From: Rosellinia necatrix | Lineage: Eukaryota; Ascomycota; Sordariomycetes; Xylariales; Xylariaceae | Direction of reading: 5' to 3' | Length of the DNA: 64,000 nucleotides | NCBI GenBank assembly: GCA_021209875.1 | Contig: JAGYVD010000004.1 | Coordinates: forward strand, 4,377,001 to 4,441,000 | Part shown: positions 24,652-36,186 of the stretch, in pieces | Numbering within the stretch: position 1 is the first letter of the stretch | Layout: the number at the start of each line of letters is the position of its first letter | Notes under the pieces: model-generated | Seen by the model: the letters and a program-made list of their open reading frames with translations, nothing else | What the model was told of the DNA's origin: nothing | The model's database searches: none | Made by a program: the position numbers and the translations under genes

Positions 24652-26266
24652 CTAGCCCATGAGGTAGCTGTTGACGCTCTGCAGGGTGGTGCGGCTAGGG
24701 TTGGCGTCGGGGAAGGCGAGCATGATGCGGGCGAGGCGCGTCCTGACGAGGGCCTTGGTGACGCCGCGGCCCCCGTCGTCGAGGAAGCGGCACGCGAGCG
24801 CGAGCGCCACGCCGACGGAGAGATCGCGCCCCGTCTCGCAGGCGACCAGCACCCGCTTCGATCCATCACCATCACCATCACCATCACCATCACCACCACC
24901 GCCGCCGCCGCCGCCATCGTCGTCGTCGTCCGACTGCTGCTGATGCTGCTGCTGCGCGAGGTAGGCGCCGACAAAGTCGCAGATGAACCCGAGCGCGGCG
25001 CGCAGCCGGCGGCCCGCGAGCTTCGGCTGCGCGCCGAGGCCGACCTCGATGCGCGCGGGGCCCCGGGCCCACGTGTCGCGGTCCGTCGTCCGCGGGACAA
25101 GGGCCACGGTGCAGGTCGTCGTCGTCATCGTCGTCGTCGTCGCCTGGTCGTCGTCATCGCGGGAGGCGAGCAGGCGACCGACGTAGATGCAGCCCGCGAC
25201 GCAACGAGCGTCCCCCTCGCGTGTCTCGGCCGAGGCGGCGGCGGCGGTGGTGGTGGTGGTCCGGCTCGCGGCGACGAGCGCGCGCACGAGGTCCGGCAGC
25301 TCGGCCTCGGGCGCGGCGAGGAGGGCGTCGGCGTGCGCCCAGAATAAGGGGGCCGTCAGCCCGAGGGCCCAGTTCTCCGCGTCGTCGGCGGCGCCCTGGA
25401 CGTACCCGGCCTCACCACCACCACAACCACCACCGCCGCCGCCGCCGTCATCGTCATCGTCGGGGTCGACGCGGCGCGAGCTCGTGCAGCAGATGATGGG
25501 GTGCGCGTCCTCGAAGATGACGGCGGCGCCCGCCGACCCCTCCTCCTCCTCCTCCTCCGACGACGACGACGACGATGCGAGCGGCGAGTCCGGGGTCACC
25601 CACACGGGCCGCAGGGGCTTCGCGATGTGGCGGCGCAGGGCGGCGGCGTCGAGGACGCCGAGGGCGCGCAGCGCGGCCACGTGCTCCGGGATGCGGGCCT
25701 CGGCGCGGGCGTGCTCGGAGGGGGAGACGACGCCGGGCGGCGTGTACAGGGCGTGGTGGTACCGGCGCGCGGCGGCGTCCGCCCTGTCCTTCTTCTTCGC
25801 CATCACCATCGCCATCGCCGTCGCCGTCGCCGTCGGCGGGGAACAGGACGCGGTTGAGCACGCAGCACCAGATGGGCACGGTCTTGCTGAGGGCGTCGGG
25901 CATGCGCTTGCCGCGGCGGGTCGAGTCGACCAGGACGCAGCCGTCGTGGCGGCCGATGAGCGGCAGCAGCTGCAGGTTGAGCCGGCGCGCGCTGAAGTTC
26001 CACTGGCCCGCGTGCCCGTCCGTGCTCTTGAAGTACGCCGACCCGGCCTTGCGGCCCGGCGCCACGTACCAGCTCCCGCACCGCTCGTTCGCCACCACCG
26101 GCCGCCCCCCGAACGCCCGCGCCGCCGCCTCCACGAAGTCCGCGTCCCGCCGGATCGACCGCAGCCGGTTCGCCATCGACAGGTTCGCCCGCTTGAGGTC
26201 CCCCAGGATCCGCGAGAAGTTGTGGTTCGCCTGCGGCGAGAAGACGAGGTCCGATTCCGTGGCCAT
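24652..26266 (-). CDS. rit1: tRNA A64-2'-O-ribosylphosphate transferase (Rit1), with one frame break
   Basis: From ATG 26266 the first about 143 residues match the Rit1 N-terminal domain: VANERCGSWYVAPGRKAGSA, YFKSTDGHAGQWNFSARRLN, VDSTRRGKRMPDALSKTVPI. The frame then enters a GAC/GGC/GAT simple repeat. The family-like continuation (RRYHHALYTPPGVVSPSEHA ...) lies one frame over, starting between about 25845 and 25790 and running to the stop at 24652. It includes the C-terminal phosphatase-like loop CETGRDLSVGVALALA. The total would be about 537 aa. Family role: adds a ribosyl-phosphate from PRPP to A64 of initiator tRNA-Met, keeping it out of elongation. The gene is extremely GC-rich with acidic and Gly repeats (for example 24860-24925). 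Whether the break is real or a consensus error cannot be told from one sequence. Confidence 0.85.
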
Positions 26267-26905
26267 GGTTTAAAAAAAAAAAAAAAAAAAAAGGGGGTAG
26301 ACACAAAAAATATATAAAATAAAATGAGACAAAGATGAAAAACAAAAACAAAAACAGAGGTTTATCGTTCGTTCAAAGCCGGATGGTAAGGCTTGTTTAT
26401 GTTATTAGTAGTCCAGAAGTGAAGAAGCAACCAACACATACTTACCTATATACTTATTTATCATCGTCCGATTTTTGCAGCTGTCAAGTAGATCGTCAAC
26501 TGGCAAGCCTATTCGATGATATGTTCGTACAACTTTAACTGCCACTAATTTTATCACGATTACTACCCAATACCCAGGTACTGGTTCACCTTAGCTTTGA
26601 GTCATATGTTCGTTTGTCAGGTAAACGTCGAGAATTGGTTTCATACCTAATCCCAGTTCAATTATAGTGGTATCTTTTGGCCGATCTTATCTACCGAACC
26701 ATCATTCGATCAACGTCGCCGAAATGGATATTATCCATCATGAAAGTAGCCAATGGCCTCTCTAACTATAAGGGCTATTCCCCCAGTCTATGCACTTTTG
26801 GCCCTCAGCGGCTATAGAAAAGCTGATCCCGTCTAGTTGGCCACAACCCCCATCTCTTAGGGGCGGCTATGCGCTTCCCCCCGGACCTTCTAAACATCGT
26901 CTTCC
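26267..26905. other. Gap between Rit1 and the coiled-coil gene, with A21 tract
   Basis: A 21-base A run at 26272-26292 ends five bases upstream of the Rit1 start codon (T21 in the Rit1 sense). The rest is ordinary AT-rich intergenic DNA. The right part is the 3' flank of the next minus-strand gene. No gene is visible. Confidence 0.65.
26272..26292. repeat. Poly(dA) tract (A21) bounding the 5' side of Rit1
   Basis: Twenty-one consecutive A bases on the + strand sit immediately upstream of the Rit1 ATG. With the A20 tract beyond the stop, the coding block is bracketed by homopolymers of the same orientation. Confidence 0.9.
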
Positions 26906-28063
26906 TCAGCAGGTCACTTCTGCTTTGACGAGCACCGAATAGTCGGCATCCTTCTTCAAGAGGATCGGAGTGATCATCAAGTCCACTACATCCTGAGACC
27001 CGAGCTTGGCCCTCAAATCCATCAGCTTTTCCGAGAATGGGAAACCGTGCGTGCGTATGCTCCCGGGTCCGTCATGCATCAGCACGACGAGGCGAGTTCG
27101 GTCAAACGCGCCGCTGAGCTCCGCCGTCGCCGTGACGATATCACGTAGGGAAGCCTTTAGAGCGACGGAGTTTACGTCCACCACGAGGGGCATGATCGCA
27201 TCCACGAGCTTGCCCGTGAGCTCGTCAATGAGAGTCTTGTCGACTGGGTAGACCTTATGAATTAAGGTTGCCGTGCGAATCCGCCAGTCTTGGTATTCTC
27301 CATCCGATAGCTTCGTCGATAGATCTGCGGCCAGCTCTTCAACCTTCCTGCTGATATCGCGTCCGCACGCACGACAGAACACGACGAAGTATCGTAGAAG
27401 GTATCTCCATACGAGTGCGCGGAAAAGATAGGAGGTCACAGTAGCCGTGCTAGTGTAGGTCTTCCAGTGCGGCGAGAGCGCTTTGAACTCGTCTTTAGTC
27501 TTGTCCGGCACTACGCTTGCCGAAAAAGTCTTGTTGAGGTATTCCAGCGACAAGGTGCGGATCTGTGCACGGAGTTGGTTCCACCGTGCTACGGCCTGGT
27601 CGTCGGTCAACTCGAAAGTGAGCGTCGGGCTCAAGATGGTAAGCTTGGCTTCAAGCGCCTCACATAGTTTCGTTTTTTCGGCGACCTCGTCGGTCATTTT
27701 TTTAAACTGCGCCTCGGCCTGCCTCATCCGTGAGTGTGTTATGATTACCGTACCATCTTCTTCCCCATCCTGCAGGTCCCCTATCATCAGCAAATTCTGA
27801 ACCCCTTTATGTGCTGGAGAGATCTCCGGGCTCCTTGCGTTGTAGCTCGGTGACACATCCACGCCACCAACTCTGTCTAATCGAGGTGGCGTCCCTTGCA
27901 GCTTTTCTGACTCGAGGCGCGCAATCCTCGCTTCGAGCGCTGATTTCTCGCCCAGCCATGATTTTGTGGCTTCGCGATGCTCGGCTTTCATCTGACGAAA
28001 CTTGGTGTCCCGCTCGGTCAGTTCGCCTTGTGTAAAGGCGAGCTGGGATCGGAGAGACTCCAT
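26906..28063 (-). CDS. Conserved-looking coiled-coil protein of unknown function
   Basis: An uninterrupted 385-codon frame. Residues 1-55 form a coiled coil (MESLRSQLAFTQGELTERDT; AEHREATKSWLGEKSALEAR). A disordered linker follows, then a second short coil at about 108-145. The C-terminal two thirds are globular, with aromatic helices (YLFRALVWRYLLRYFVVFCR) and an end domain rich in beta-type segments (RTRLVVLMHDGPGSIRTHGF). Codon use is ordinary for the window. I do not recognise the family. The architecture resembles lineage-specific ascomycete proteins with an N-terminal coil and a conserved C-terminal helical domain. There is no signal peptide and no clear transmembrane helix. Confidence 0.75.
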   Translation of the reverse strand: MESLRSQLAFTQGELTERDTKFRQMKAEHREATKSWLGEKSALEARIARLESEKLQGTPPRLDRVGGVDVSPSYNARSPEISPAHKGVQNLLMIGDLQDGEEDGTVIITHSRMRQAEAQFKKMTDEVAEKTKLCEALEAKLTILSPTLTFELTDDQAVARWNQLRAQIRTLSLEYLNKTFSASVVPDKTKDEFKALSPHWKTYTSTATVTSYLFRALVWRYLLRYFVVFCRACGRDISRKVEELAADLSTKLSDGEYQDWRIRTATLIHKVYPVDKTLIDELTGKLVDAIMPLVVDVNSVALKASLRDIVTATAELSGAFDRTRLVVLMHDGPGSIRTHGFPFSEKLMDLRAKLGSQDVVDLMITPILLKKDADYSVLVKAEVTC

Positions 28064-28235
28064 TTCAGTGTAGCCAATGATAATGTTGGTAGTGGTAGTG
28101 GTATAATGTGGGTGAGTGTCGTGTTATAAGCATGAGATGTGGAAACAATCTCTATCGTGTTGGAAGCTGGGGGAAGCAATCATGGCGTGGTCCGAAGACA
28201 GCAATGCCTAAATATTTACTCGCCGAAGGAAGCTA

Positions 28236-28272
28236 TAAAGCCTCAAAGCCTCAAAGACTCAAAGCCTCAACG
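28236..28272. repeat. AAAGCCTC octanucleotide repeat
   Basis: Four near-identical copies of a CTCAAAGC-type unit, one with a single G to A change. Confidence 0.8.
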
Positions 28273-28407
28273 GGTTTGTTCGGTGCAGCAGCCCCTCTGG
28301 CTTAGTTGGGTTCTTTGTCGGCTCAGACAGTAACCTCCTCCGCTGGCGCAAGCTTTGTTCGCATCGCCGGGCAGGATGCAAAGAGGCCGCGCGGGCGAAG
28401 ACGACCT

Positions 28408-28468
28408 ACTAATCTGGCGACCGACTGATCTGGCGGCCGACTGATCTGGCGACCGACTAGTTTAGCGA
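28408..28468. repeat. 16-base minisatellite (CTGATCTGGCGACCGA type)
   Basis: About three and a half copies of a 15-16 base unit, differing by single substitutions (GACCGA versus GGCCGA; CTAATCT versus CTGATCT). Confidence 0.8.
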
Positions 28469-29815
28469 CTGGATTCGTACGTTTGGCCTCTTAAAACAGG
28501 TTCCCGATGTTTTGCCTCTGATGCTCGGTGTCATGGCCACATCATCTTATGGGTGCACAGCCTGCGATTCTGTGCACTTCCATTGCATTTTATCCGATGC
28601 CAGCTCGTTCACATGGCCGTCCCCGAAGAAGACCACTCGATAAGATCACTCGATAACCCCCGGTACCTAGGTAGTTAGTTATCTGGACGTCACGGAGCCG
28701 CGCACAAATCCACAAGGCGAGACTGTGCAGCAGAAAAAAGGGATCCAAATGCCTAAACGAAAGGAGCCTGGTTCGTCATAGCTAATTTCGGATCGCATCG
28801 GACCTAACAATCACCAAAAGAAGACTAGACCCCGATTAGGTGGGGGTCCGACATCTCCGCGAGTCCCCCCCCAGTTCCCTATCGAGGTCGAATTAGGTGC
28901 CCAGAGGTAGGTACTTAAGGTAACTAATTATAATTACCGTGGCGTACCTACCTTACCTACTTGATGTCCTTTGGTATAGCCCAATATGCGATTCTTCAGT
29001 GCATGAGGCTGTCACTATATCCCTGTAGTCCTCCCAACTACATACATAGAAGGATTACACTACATATTCCCCCGTAGCCCCCGTATGTAGGCCCTCTGCA
29101 TGGGGGGATCACAGGGTTACAATCCAAGACAGAGCAGCATTTCTGTCCACGCCGCCGATCACTTCCTGATGCTGGTGCAGAACAGAACAACCCGCATTAA
29201 CCCTGTCTAGATCAATAGTGTAGTCAAGGCTATCTATCTTCTTGCTTTTTAATAATTACATCCGATGGTATAGCGACGTGATACACATAGGTAGTAAACA
29301 CGACGATGACGGTATAGATGTAAGTCTAGACAGCGAATCTTGATATACTCATCTATAAATTTATTTATAACTTTATATTATGCATGCATGCCATGGACCC
29401 TATTTATCGGACCCCTCGGAATAGATAGCAAACAAGGGAAGGGGGAAGGAGAGGGGGAATAAATGAAGATACCATAGACAAACAAAGAGAAAAAAATTGC
29501 AGAAGATGGAATAGGAGATTTGAACATAGCAAGCACTTTATATAATATTTTAAAAAGAGTGGGGAAACAAAACGGAAAGTGTCAAGTTGTTTTTAGAATG
29601 ACCTACGCAGCCACCTACCACCGCATATCGCAGATTTGCTTCCTATGGCCTCAGAAAACCCTCCTGCTACAAGAAGACCCCCCTCCTTAACCCACGGGTA
29701 AACACGTGCGTGAAGCATCAGGTTACGGGTAAGGCAGGAACGGGGCCATCAGCCTCTGCGTCCAGAAGCTGTTTTTCTCTCCATGACGAGGGGGAATTTT
29801 TATCATCATAGGCTT

Positions 29816-29871
29816 TGTGCGTGTGCGTGTGCGTGTGCGTGTGCGTGTGTGTGTGCGTGTGTGTGTGTGTG
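29816..29871. repeat. GTGTGC/GT microsatellite
   Basis: A run of GTGTGC hexamers grading into pure GT, about 55 bases long. Confidence 0.9.
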
Positions 29872-30866
29872 AGATAGAGAGAGCTGCCGCCGGGTCGCTC
29901 GCGTTTTCCCCCCTGTCCTCTCCTCTTCTCTTTCCTTGTCTCACCTACGCCCACTTCAAGGAAAGGAAGCAGAGGGGGAGGGGGGAAGGGGGAAGACGGC
30001 AAGAAAAGAACAGATACATGGTTTGCAACACCTAAACACGTCTTGTCTCCCTGCCCCCTTCTCGGATGATGCTAGGACGCGCGGGGCGCGATGTTTGTTG
30101 TTACTTGTTGTTGTTCCGGTCAGGGTTCGGGGATGGAACCCCATCTCGTCACTGACGAACACAATACTCGCCCGCGCGCCCTTGCCGATGGAGGAGTGGT
30201 CGGCGCCAACGATCTCTCGAGACTATACTTATAGTATGTGAGGATTTGTGCGAACTGCATTGTTTTTGGGGGGTTGTTTTTTTCTTTAAGTGTGTATCAG
30301 GGGGGGTTAAGTGTAGGGTAGCTTACCTTGATTATTACGATGTGGTGAGAGGGAGAGAAGGTGTCGAGCGTCGAGGGGGGACAAGGCGTTCATTTATATA
30401 CCCGGAAATTTCGGGGGGGCGAGGGAGGGGGGTTTAAAGTTTCAGGATGACCGGACAAGTGTTCTCTCGTGCGGGTGAGCCACGTAATTCCAACACCTTT
30501 CCATGGCAAAGGTTTGACTAAAAGTTGGCTGGAAACCTTGGACACCCGCTGTATTGGGTAACCGCTCTGCCGAAAGTTTGGGCTGGGTCTTGCACAAAGC
30601 GCCTTCGACTTATTCTCATAGGTCAGGGCGATAGAGTTAGGGCAGTGAAGCAGGAGATTGGGAGAAATTATTGGTGGATTCTTCATAGGCCGACGAAGTC
30701 AATTCCAAAAACATGACTACAAACGTAGATAGGGTAACTATAGGGGCTGTCTCGACATCACTTGACTAAATCAACTAGTGAACCGGGGTGTATTTGGTAT
30801 GTAATTGCCATTATTATGATCGTTATCATATTTACACGTCTATAACTTTGACCCCCAAGTGCCACT

Positions 30867-32125
30867 CTATTTGGCCCTCTTAGGTAGATATCGAACACGC
30901 GCCGGGCAATTAGTACGGTCGCCCTTGAAGCTATCCCGAGCCGGGACGAACGAGCCGCTCTGTAGGCTGCCCTTAACAAACCATACATACCAGGCCTCGT
31001 GCAAGACGCCCTGTCGCGAGCACTTGAGTATGACGCGGCTGCCGCTGAACTCCTCGAGCGCGGCCTGGATGTCGGCCAGCGCATACGTCTTCGACGAGTG
31101 CGGCTCAATTCCGACCCTCTGCAGCGCGCGGTACGTATCCAGCATCTGGAAGAGCCCGAACGCACGGACGAAGTAGTCGACCACTTCCATGCCCGGCGTG
31201 TAGGACTCGCCGTAGCACGATGGCGCGAGTGTGTTAATGCATGTGCCATGCTTGTTGTATTCGTGGGCCCAGAGATGCTCATTGGTACCGCTGTTTCTCA
31301 TTAGTTCTCATTAGTCATGAAGCTTTAGGCACCATCGCTGTATTTTCCTTCTGCTCTGTCTTCGTCTTGCTTCTAGCGCATTACACAGGTTTTCATGGAC
31401 ATCACGACAATGATACGGTCTCTGAGGTAAGGTGCAATATATGTGTTTCGGAAGATACTGTTGGGGGACTTACAAGTTAGCAATCCAATATCGGTTCATG
31501 GACGCCACAAGCTCTCCTTGGTCGTAATGTTCCAGCACGGCCGTGATATTGTTGAACCTGGGCGTCATCCCACAGTATTGGTCGTAGGACCCATCGCATA
31601 GGTCAGGCCTGTTCGCGAAGCGTCAGCACTCAATTATTCCCGCCTCAGATTCCGTTCTCCGCTACGACCACACAACAACAGCAACAACCCTCCCAACCTA
31701 GAGGACAGTAGAAGAGCGAGGTCATACCATAGCCCGTGGAGCGTCCAGTCCTCCTCGCTCCCGCCGACGTGTATTTGGTCGTCCCAGAACTGCGTGAGCA
31801 GCAACCGGCCGCCCGGGTGGATGAAGCAGCAGGAATCGGTGGCGGTCTGGTTATTGCAGCTCATGGGCCCGTCCAGCGGACACGACGGCGCGCCGGAGAG
31901 CGGGTCGTACGGCGTCACGCCGTCGAACGTCGGCTGCCGGATGTTATCGGTCGAGTACCCGAACGGGAGGTGGGCGGCGGGCTGGGAGGAGCCGGCGCGG
32001 CTCGTGTCGAATATCGACGCGATGGAGTCGGGGATGTGGTTGGGGAGGCTGCCGATGAGTGGCGTCTGCGAGACTATATTGTTCGCGTAGGTGAGGAGAG
32101 AGCGTAGCGAAATCGTCGGCGCCAT
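30867..32125 (-). CDS. Ribonuclease T2 family endoribonuclease
   Basis: Exons 31728-32125, 31474-31608 and 30867-31290 splice in phase to about 318 aa. Both active-site signatures of RNase T2 enzymes are present: CAS I, WTLHGLWPD (completed across the first junction), and CAS II, WAHEYNKHGTCINT. The two catalytic histidines and the conserved Glu and Lys are therefore intact. Cysteines fit the usual disulfides (SCPLDGPMSCN, DSCCFIHPGG, KHGTC). The C-terminal half includes KTYALADIQAALEEFSGSRV. These enzymes cut single-stranded RNA via 2',3'-cyclic phosphate and are normally secreted or vacuolar. The N-terminus (MAPTISLRSLLTYANNIVSQ) is not a strong signal peptide, so localisation is open. Introns are 119 and 183 nt. 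Confidence 0.93.
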
Positions 32126-33198
32126 GATGGTGATAATGATGACAATACAATGATAGGCAATAAGGCACCAAGTTAGGGATGTGGTTTCTGGAGCAGTTCA
32201 GGCCTGTAACTGTCCATCTATCCAATGATTGCTTAGATATCTGGATCTTTGTTACCTTAGTATATCCATATAGGGGGTGAGAGATAGGCTGTGCACTAGA
32301 TGGTTAGTTGTGGTAAACGCTCTTTATAAGAGATATCGTGTCTGACACGGCTTGTAGTCGATACAGTCAGAGCTTGATACTGTAGGTAGTGTAGAGAGAC
32401 CTTGGATATGCCGCGTTATCAGCAGCTGACCTACCTAGCCTCCTAACCATTGCGCATGTGACGTCGTTTCAGCCCACTAGGGGATCACTCTTAGCGGCAT
32501 GTGGGGAATCTCCAGGCGGGCTTGACACCTGCGTTGGTGGAGTCCGGCCCGTGCCACGGCGTTTCAGTGCTCAGCAGCTTCACCGTGTGACCAGCAAGTG
32601 GGAGCATCAGCACCGGGCCTGCCCGGCAATACACTACAACTCGGGCCCGTTCATGTTCCTATCCATGCTTATACTTATCCATGTTATGTCTCTGATGTGT
32701 ACTTGTAAACGTGTTTATATATCGCCATCAAGGTAGGCTTACATCACAGGTGTCATTCGAAATGGGTACTGGACATGATACTTCATTCGTTGTTATCTTA
32801 TCCCATGCCTACAGTTTTATTGTCGCTGTTGAATGACTGAGATTTATACTGATTGGAGTGAAACAAATGGGTGAGGCTGGTGGGCTAGGCCGCGGCTGAA
32901 ATATCTAACGCAAAACTTTGTGACTACCTAGGTGTCTACCTTTCGTCCGAGCTATACTGTGTCGGGCGAAGTGGCTGTGAGCAGTATTTCTTAGTCTCCA
33001 TGATCCATGAAAAGCATAGGCAAAGTTAGGAAGACGCAAAGATCACCAGTCGGGTCAATGTCTAAGGATGAAAAGGGTATCGAAAAGGGTATCTATCTGG
33101 TATTATTATTTATATATATGCTTGTTATCGTGACCTCTGTTGGGTCGATATCTCTGCTCTCTTTCTGCCTACCGCGGAGAGTAGCGTATCCATTAACG
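32126..33198. other. Intergenic region between the RNase T2 and membrane-protein genes
   Basis: The left part is the promoter side of the RNase gene and the right part is the 3' flank of the membrane-protein gene. Only isolated TAGG/TACC motifs occur (about 32375 and 32425). No gene is visible. Confidence 0.55.
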
Positions 33199-34335
33199 CT
33201 ATCTTGGGAAAGCCCCGATCAAGACCTTCTGATTCCGGGCGTCCTCGGGATGGATTCCGGATTCCAGCAGTTCCGGTACGGTGGTTATGGGGAAGTTATA
33301 TTTGAACGCAAAATCTCGCTCCTCTGCCGAGGATCGCGACACTTGCTGAGGCGTTGATGGCTGGAGAGTATTCATCGTCGACCGTGTCGTCGACGAACGT
33401 GTTGCCGTCGACAGTGCGTTGATAACCGTTGAAGAGGTTACCTCGTTCGTCTCTCGCACCGCTCTAAAAGCTGATAAGGGGATCTCTTGCGGGTCCCTCC
33501 CTTGCTTTTGAATCGCGAACACAAGCTGCTGTAGCCGGCGATCCTTTTTCAGCCTATCCACCTCGACACATGCCCGCACGAAGAATATGAAGCGCAGAAA
33601 CCTAAGGTTGAACCCATCGTTAGTTTACGCACAACACCTCATCATTGAACCACTTCTGGGTTAAACGATAATAGGAGTAAGGCCATGGAGTGACCGACGG
33701 AGGTGAAACCCAGGAAACTTACAGCAAGGTACTAAGAAAGACGAACTGCGTGAGTGCCAACTTAGACCAAGGGTATATATCTACCGCCTCCAACACCCAG
33801 TCAGGCGCGACGAGCTGACCCCAATTGGCTTTATAAGCCTGCGCCGAGACTGTGAAGACACAGCCTAGCCACAAAATGAGTTCGACGCCAACATGAGCAC
33901 CCGGGTGCATGCCCTTTGATATGCTCCCCCGTGACGCGATGACGACGAATTCGACTATATCCCATAGTAGGAAACCCCCCAGCTATAATTTCGTCATGGT
34001 AAGCATCAGCATGTTACATACTCAAGGGAAGCATCAAGGCAGAGAAGGCACCATGACGAGACCGGCATAAATACAGTCGTTGTGTGGATGTGGTTTAGTG
34101 TCCGAGAGAGGGCGGAAAGGGGACTTACCACAGGATAGGCAACAGATGGCCAGTAATCCAGTGCATTCCGAGCGGTCTCAATGGCGATTAACTCCGCGAT
34201 ATCGATGACGCTTAGCAGGAGGGCTATTGACCGCAGCACCACTTTTATGATATTCCATTTTTTCTGGTTTCTCAGGATGGGTAAGTCCGGTAATTTGTCC
34301 CGTCCCGACCTCCGCCTGCTCCTTGAATGGCCCAT
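33199..34335 (-). CDS. Predicted four-helix membrane protein of unknown function
   Basis: Exons 34129-34335, 33723-33982 and 33199-33601 splice in phase to about 289 aa; both introns start GTAAGT. A basic N-terminus (MGHSRSRRRSGRDKLPDLPI) precedes four hydrophobic segments: VVLRSIALLLSVIDIAELIA (about 32-51), GFLLWDIVEFVVIAS (about 72-86), VELILWLGCVFTVSAQAY (about 102-119) and LALTQFVFLSTLLFLRFIFF (spanning the second junction). The soluble C-terminal tail of about 120 residues is Ser/Thr-rich and ends in a short motif region (DFAFKYNFPITTVPELLESG). An in-frame upstream ATG at 34350 would add five residues. The layout resembles the small four-TM (MARVEL-like) proteins common in ascomycetes, but I do not recognise the family. 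Confidence 0.75.
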
Positions 34336-36186
34336 AATTCGTGCGGACAAAGGCCCGGGTGAGAGGTTGGCCGTCGAGGGCCTTTCGGGGGTGTGACTGG
34401 AGCCAAGCGGCTTCGGTTACTTCTGGGCAAGCCACTGACTACTGTCTCGGGTTGTTCTCGTCGATGGGGGACTCAGGGCGCGGCATTCATCGGCTTAATT
34501 CGTTGTTATGGTCGGCGCGCCGTCTTCACGGCTCATCGGCCCAGGCAGTCTTCTGTTTAAACACACGCGCCGAGCGGGAGAGATCCCCAAACCCAAGCCG
34601 ACCCAGCCTCCTCAACTCTTCACAATCGAAATCGTCGGTATCTCGTCCGCCGGGTAGATTTAATATCCCCTTCACAATCGCGTCTCAATCCCAATCATAT
34701 GAATCCGCAGTGAAATGGCAATGTGGACCGTCGTTGGCAGTTCAAGGCTTCATTTCGGAGTGGCATACGTGCAGTGTAGTGTATCTTCGTCGAGACGGTT
34801 TGACGAGACAAGAGGATGGAGGGCTTGGCCACTTCGGCTGCCCAGACTAGACGTTTACCAAGCAGCAAGCCTAAGACGGGAAACACAATCTTACCAAGAC
34901 TCATGCACGAGAGTGGGCGGCATCCTTCTCCACAGCCCCGACAAAAAAAAAAGGAGCAAGGGTGTCATGCTCCGGTATGAATATAGTGTATTTATCTGAC
35001 CACCAATTTAGTTCCAGACTAGCCCAAACAGTTTGAGCCACAGGTCCTGCTATGCCGAACGGCTTAGCTTGATCATGAAATCCCTCTCTGTTAACACCTG
35101 GGGTTGGCATGCTGTCCGCACGGTCACACAGCAAGGCCACCCACCTATTAATAGTAGGGCAGGTACAGTAGTTCATAAGTAGCTTTCACGGGGTCGGTAG
35201 GTGGCGTTGTGCATACCGCGTCTGCTATGGTTGGTTCGCGAATAGCGTCCCGACAACAGGCGTAACCTACATCCATACCTGCCGAACCTAAGGCAGGCAC
35301 GCACTTGACGATGCATGGTGATTCGGTCTGGCCTCGCCGGCAGCGGGGACGAGGGGCGCAGGTGCTCGAGCTGATACACGACCCATATCGTGAACTAGGC
35401 CATTCTAGGCAGGCAATTTGACACGACTTGGGCTACTGCAGTGCAACCAGAGCCGAATCCCGTGTTGAAGGGAGCGCCCCTACTGAAAATCATGCCCTTT
35501 CCTACCATAGGCTCACGAAAATTTCATGTTAACCCCCCCCCAAGCCCGCTTATCTGGACATGATACTACCTACCCTGGTGAGCAATACATCATAGCCATT
35601 CTCGACTTCGGATATGTATTCGAGCAAGAAGTAGCAATGGTGCAATCTTAAGAACGCGGTAGCCGACTCCACAGAGATTTGTGAGGGATGAAATTGAAAG
35701 GAAACAATATTTGTGATAAAGGGGAGAAGAGCTCGATTATATGCGAACTGTTTGTATGAGGAGCCTGGACAGCGTTAATCCGTCCGCTATGAGAATCAGG
35801 CCTGTTTGATAACTACTACACGTATGATTTGATCGGGCGGGAAAAGGTAGTGTAAGGCTACTGCTCACTTGGGAAACAGTGGGATAAATCTGGTCTGGGG
35901 GTAGGGATGAAATTATTTCATTCAGGACAGGAGATTACAGTCTATGGTCTACCCACTCTATATAGGGGACACAATATACAAGTGAACAAGGCTGAAGCCG
36001 AACGATACCATCTAAGTGGCCATCTAAGGGTATCGAATGCTTCGTACTAATATTCCAACATCACGATCATCGTGAGAGTAACCCAGTTTTCGACTCCAAA
36101 ACTCCAAACCATGCGAATCGGGCGGTGAAGCCGTGGAAGGCAAGATAAACAAAATAAACAAAGTGCTATGTTTCCTCGCTTGTTCT
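34336..36186. other. Gene-free 1.85-kb stretch
   Basis: Open frames occur on both strands (for example at 34341-34850), but none resembles a known protein or shows consistent splice signals. The right part is the 3' flank of the next gene. Nothing else is supported. Confidence 0.5.

Larger units (their letters stand above)
28064..30866. other. 2.8-kb gene-free stretch with several tandem repeats
   Basis: The right end is the 3' flank of the RNase T2 gene and the left end is the promoter side of the coiled-coil gene. Between them are an AAAGCCTC repeat (about 28236-28272), a 16-base repeat (28408-28468), TAGG/TACC motifs (28660-28680, 28905-28960), a GTGTGC microsatellite (29816-29871) and purine-rich runs (29968-30005). 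Open frames at 29700-30250 are microsatellite artefacts. Confidence 0.6.

Noticed and set aside
24943..26317. Long + strand open frames opposite Rit1 (up to 376 codons)
   Set aside because: High GC removes stop codons on all frames. The products are Ala/Arg-rich junk, while the minus strand has unmistakable Rit1 motifs.
29718..30241. Overlapping open frames around the GT microsatellite
   Set aside because: They consist of His-Thr or Arg-Val repeats from the microsatellite plus random sequence, with no homologous-looking region.
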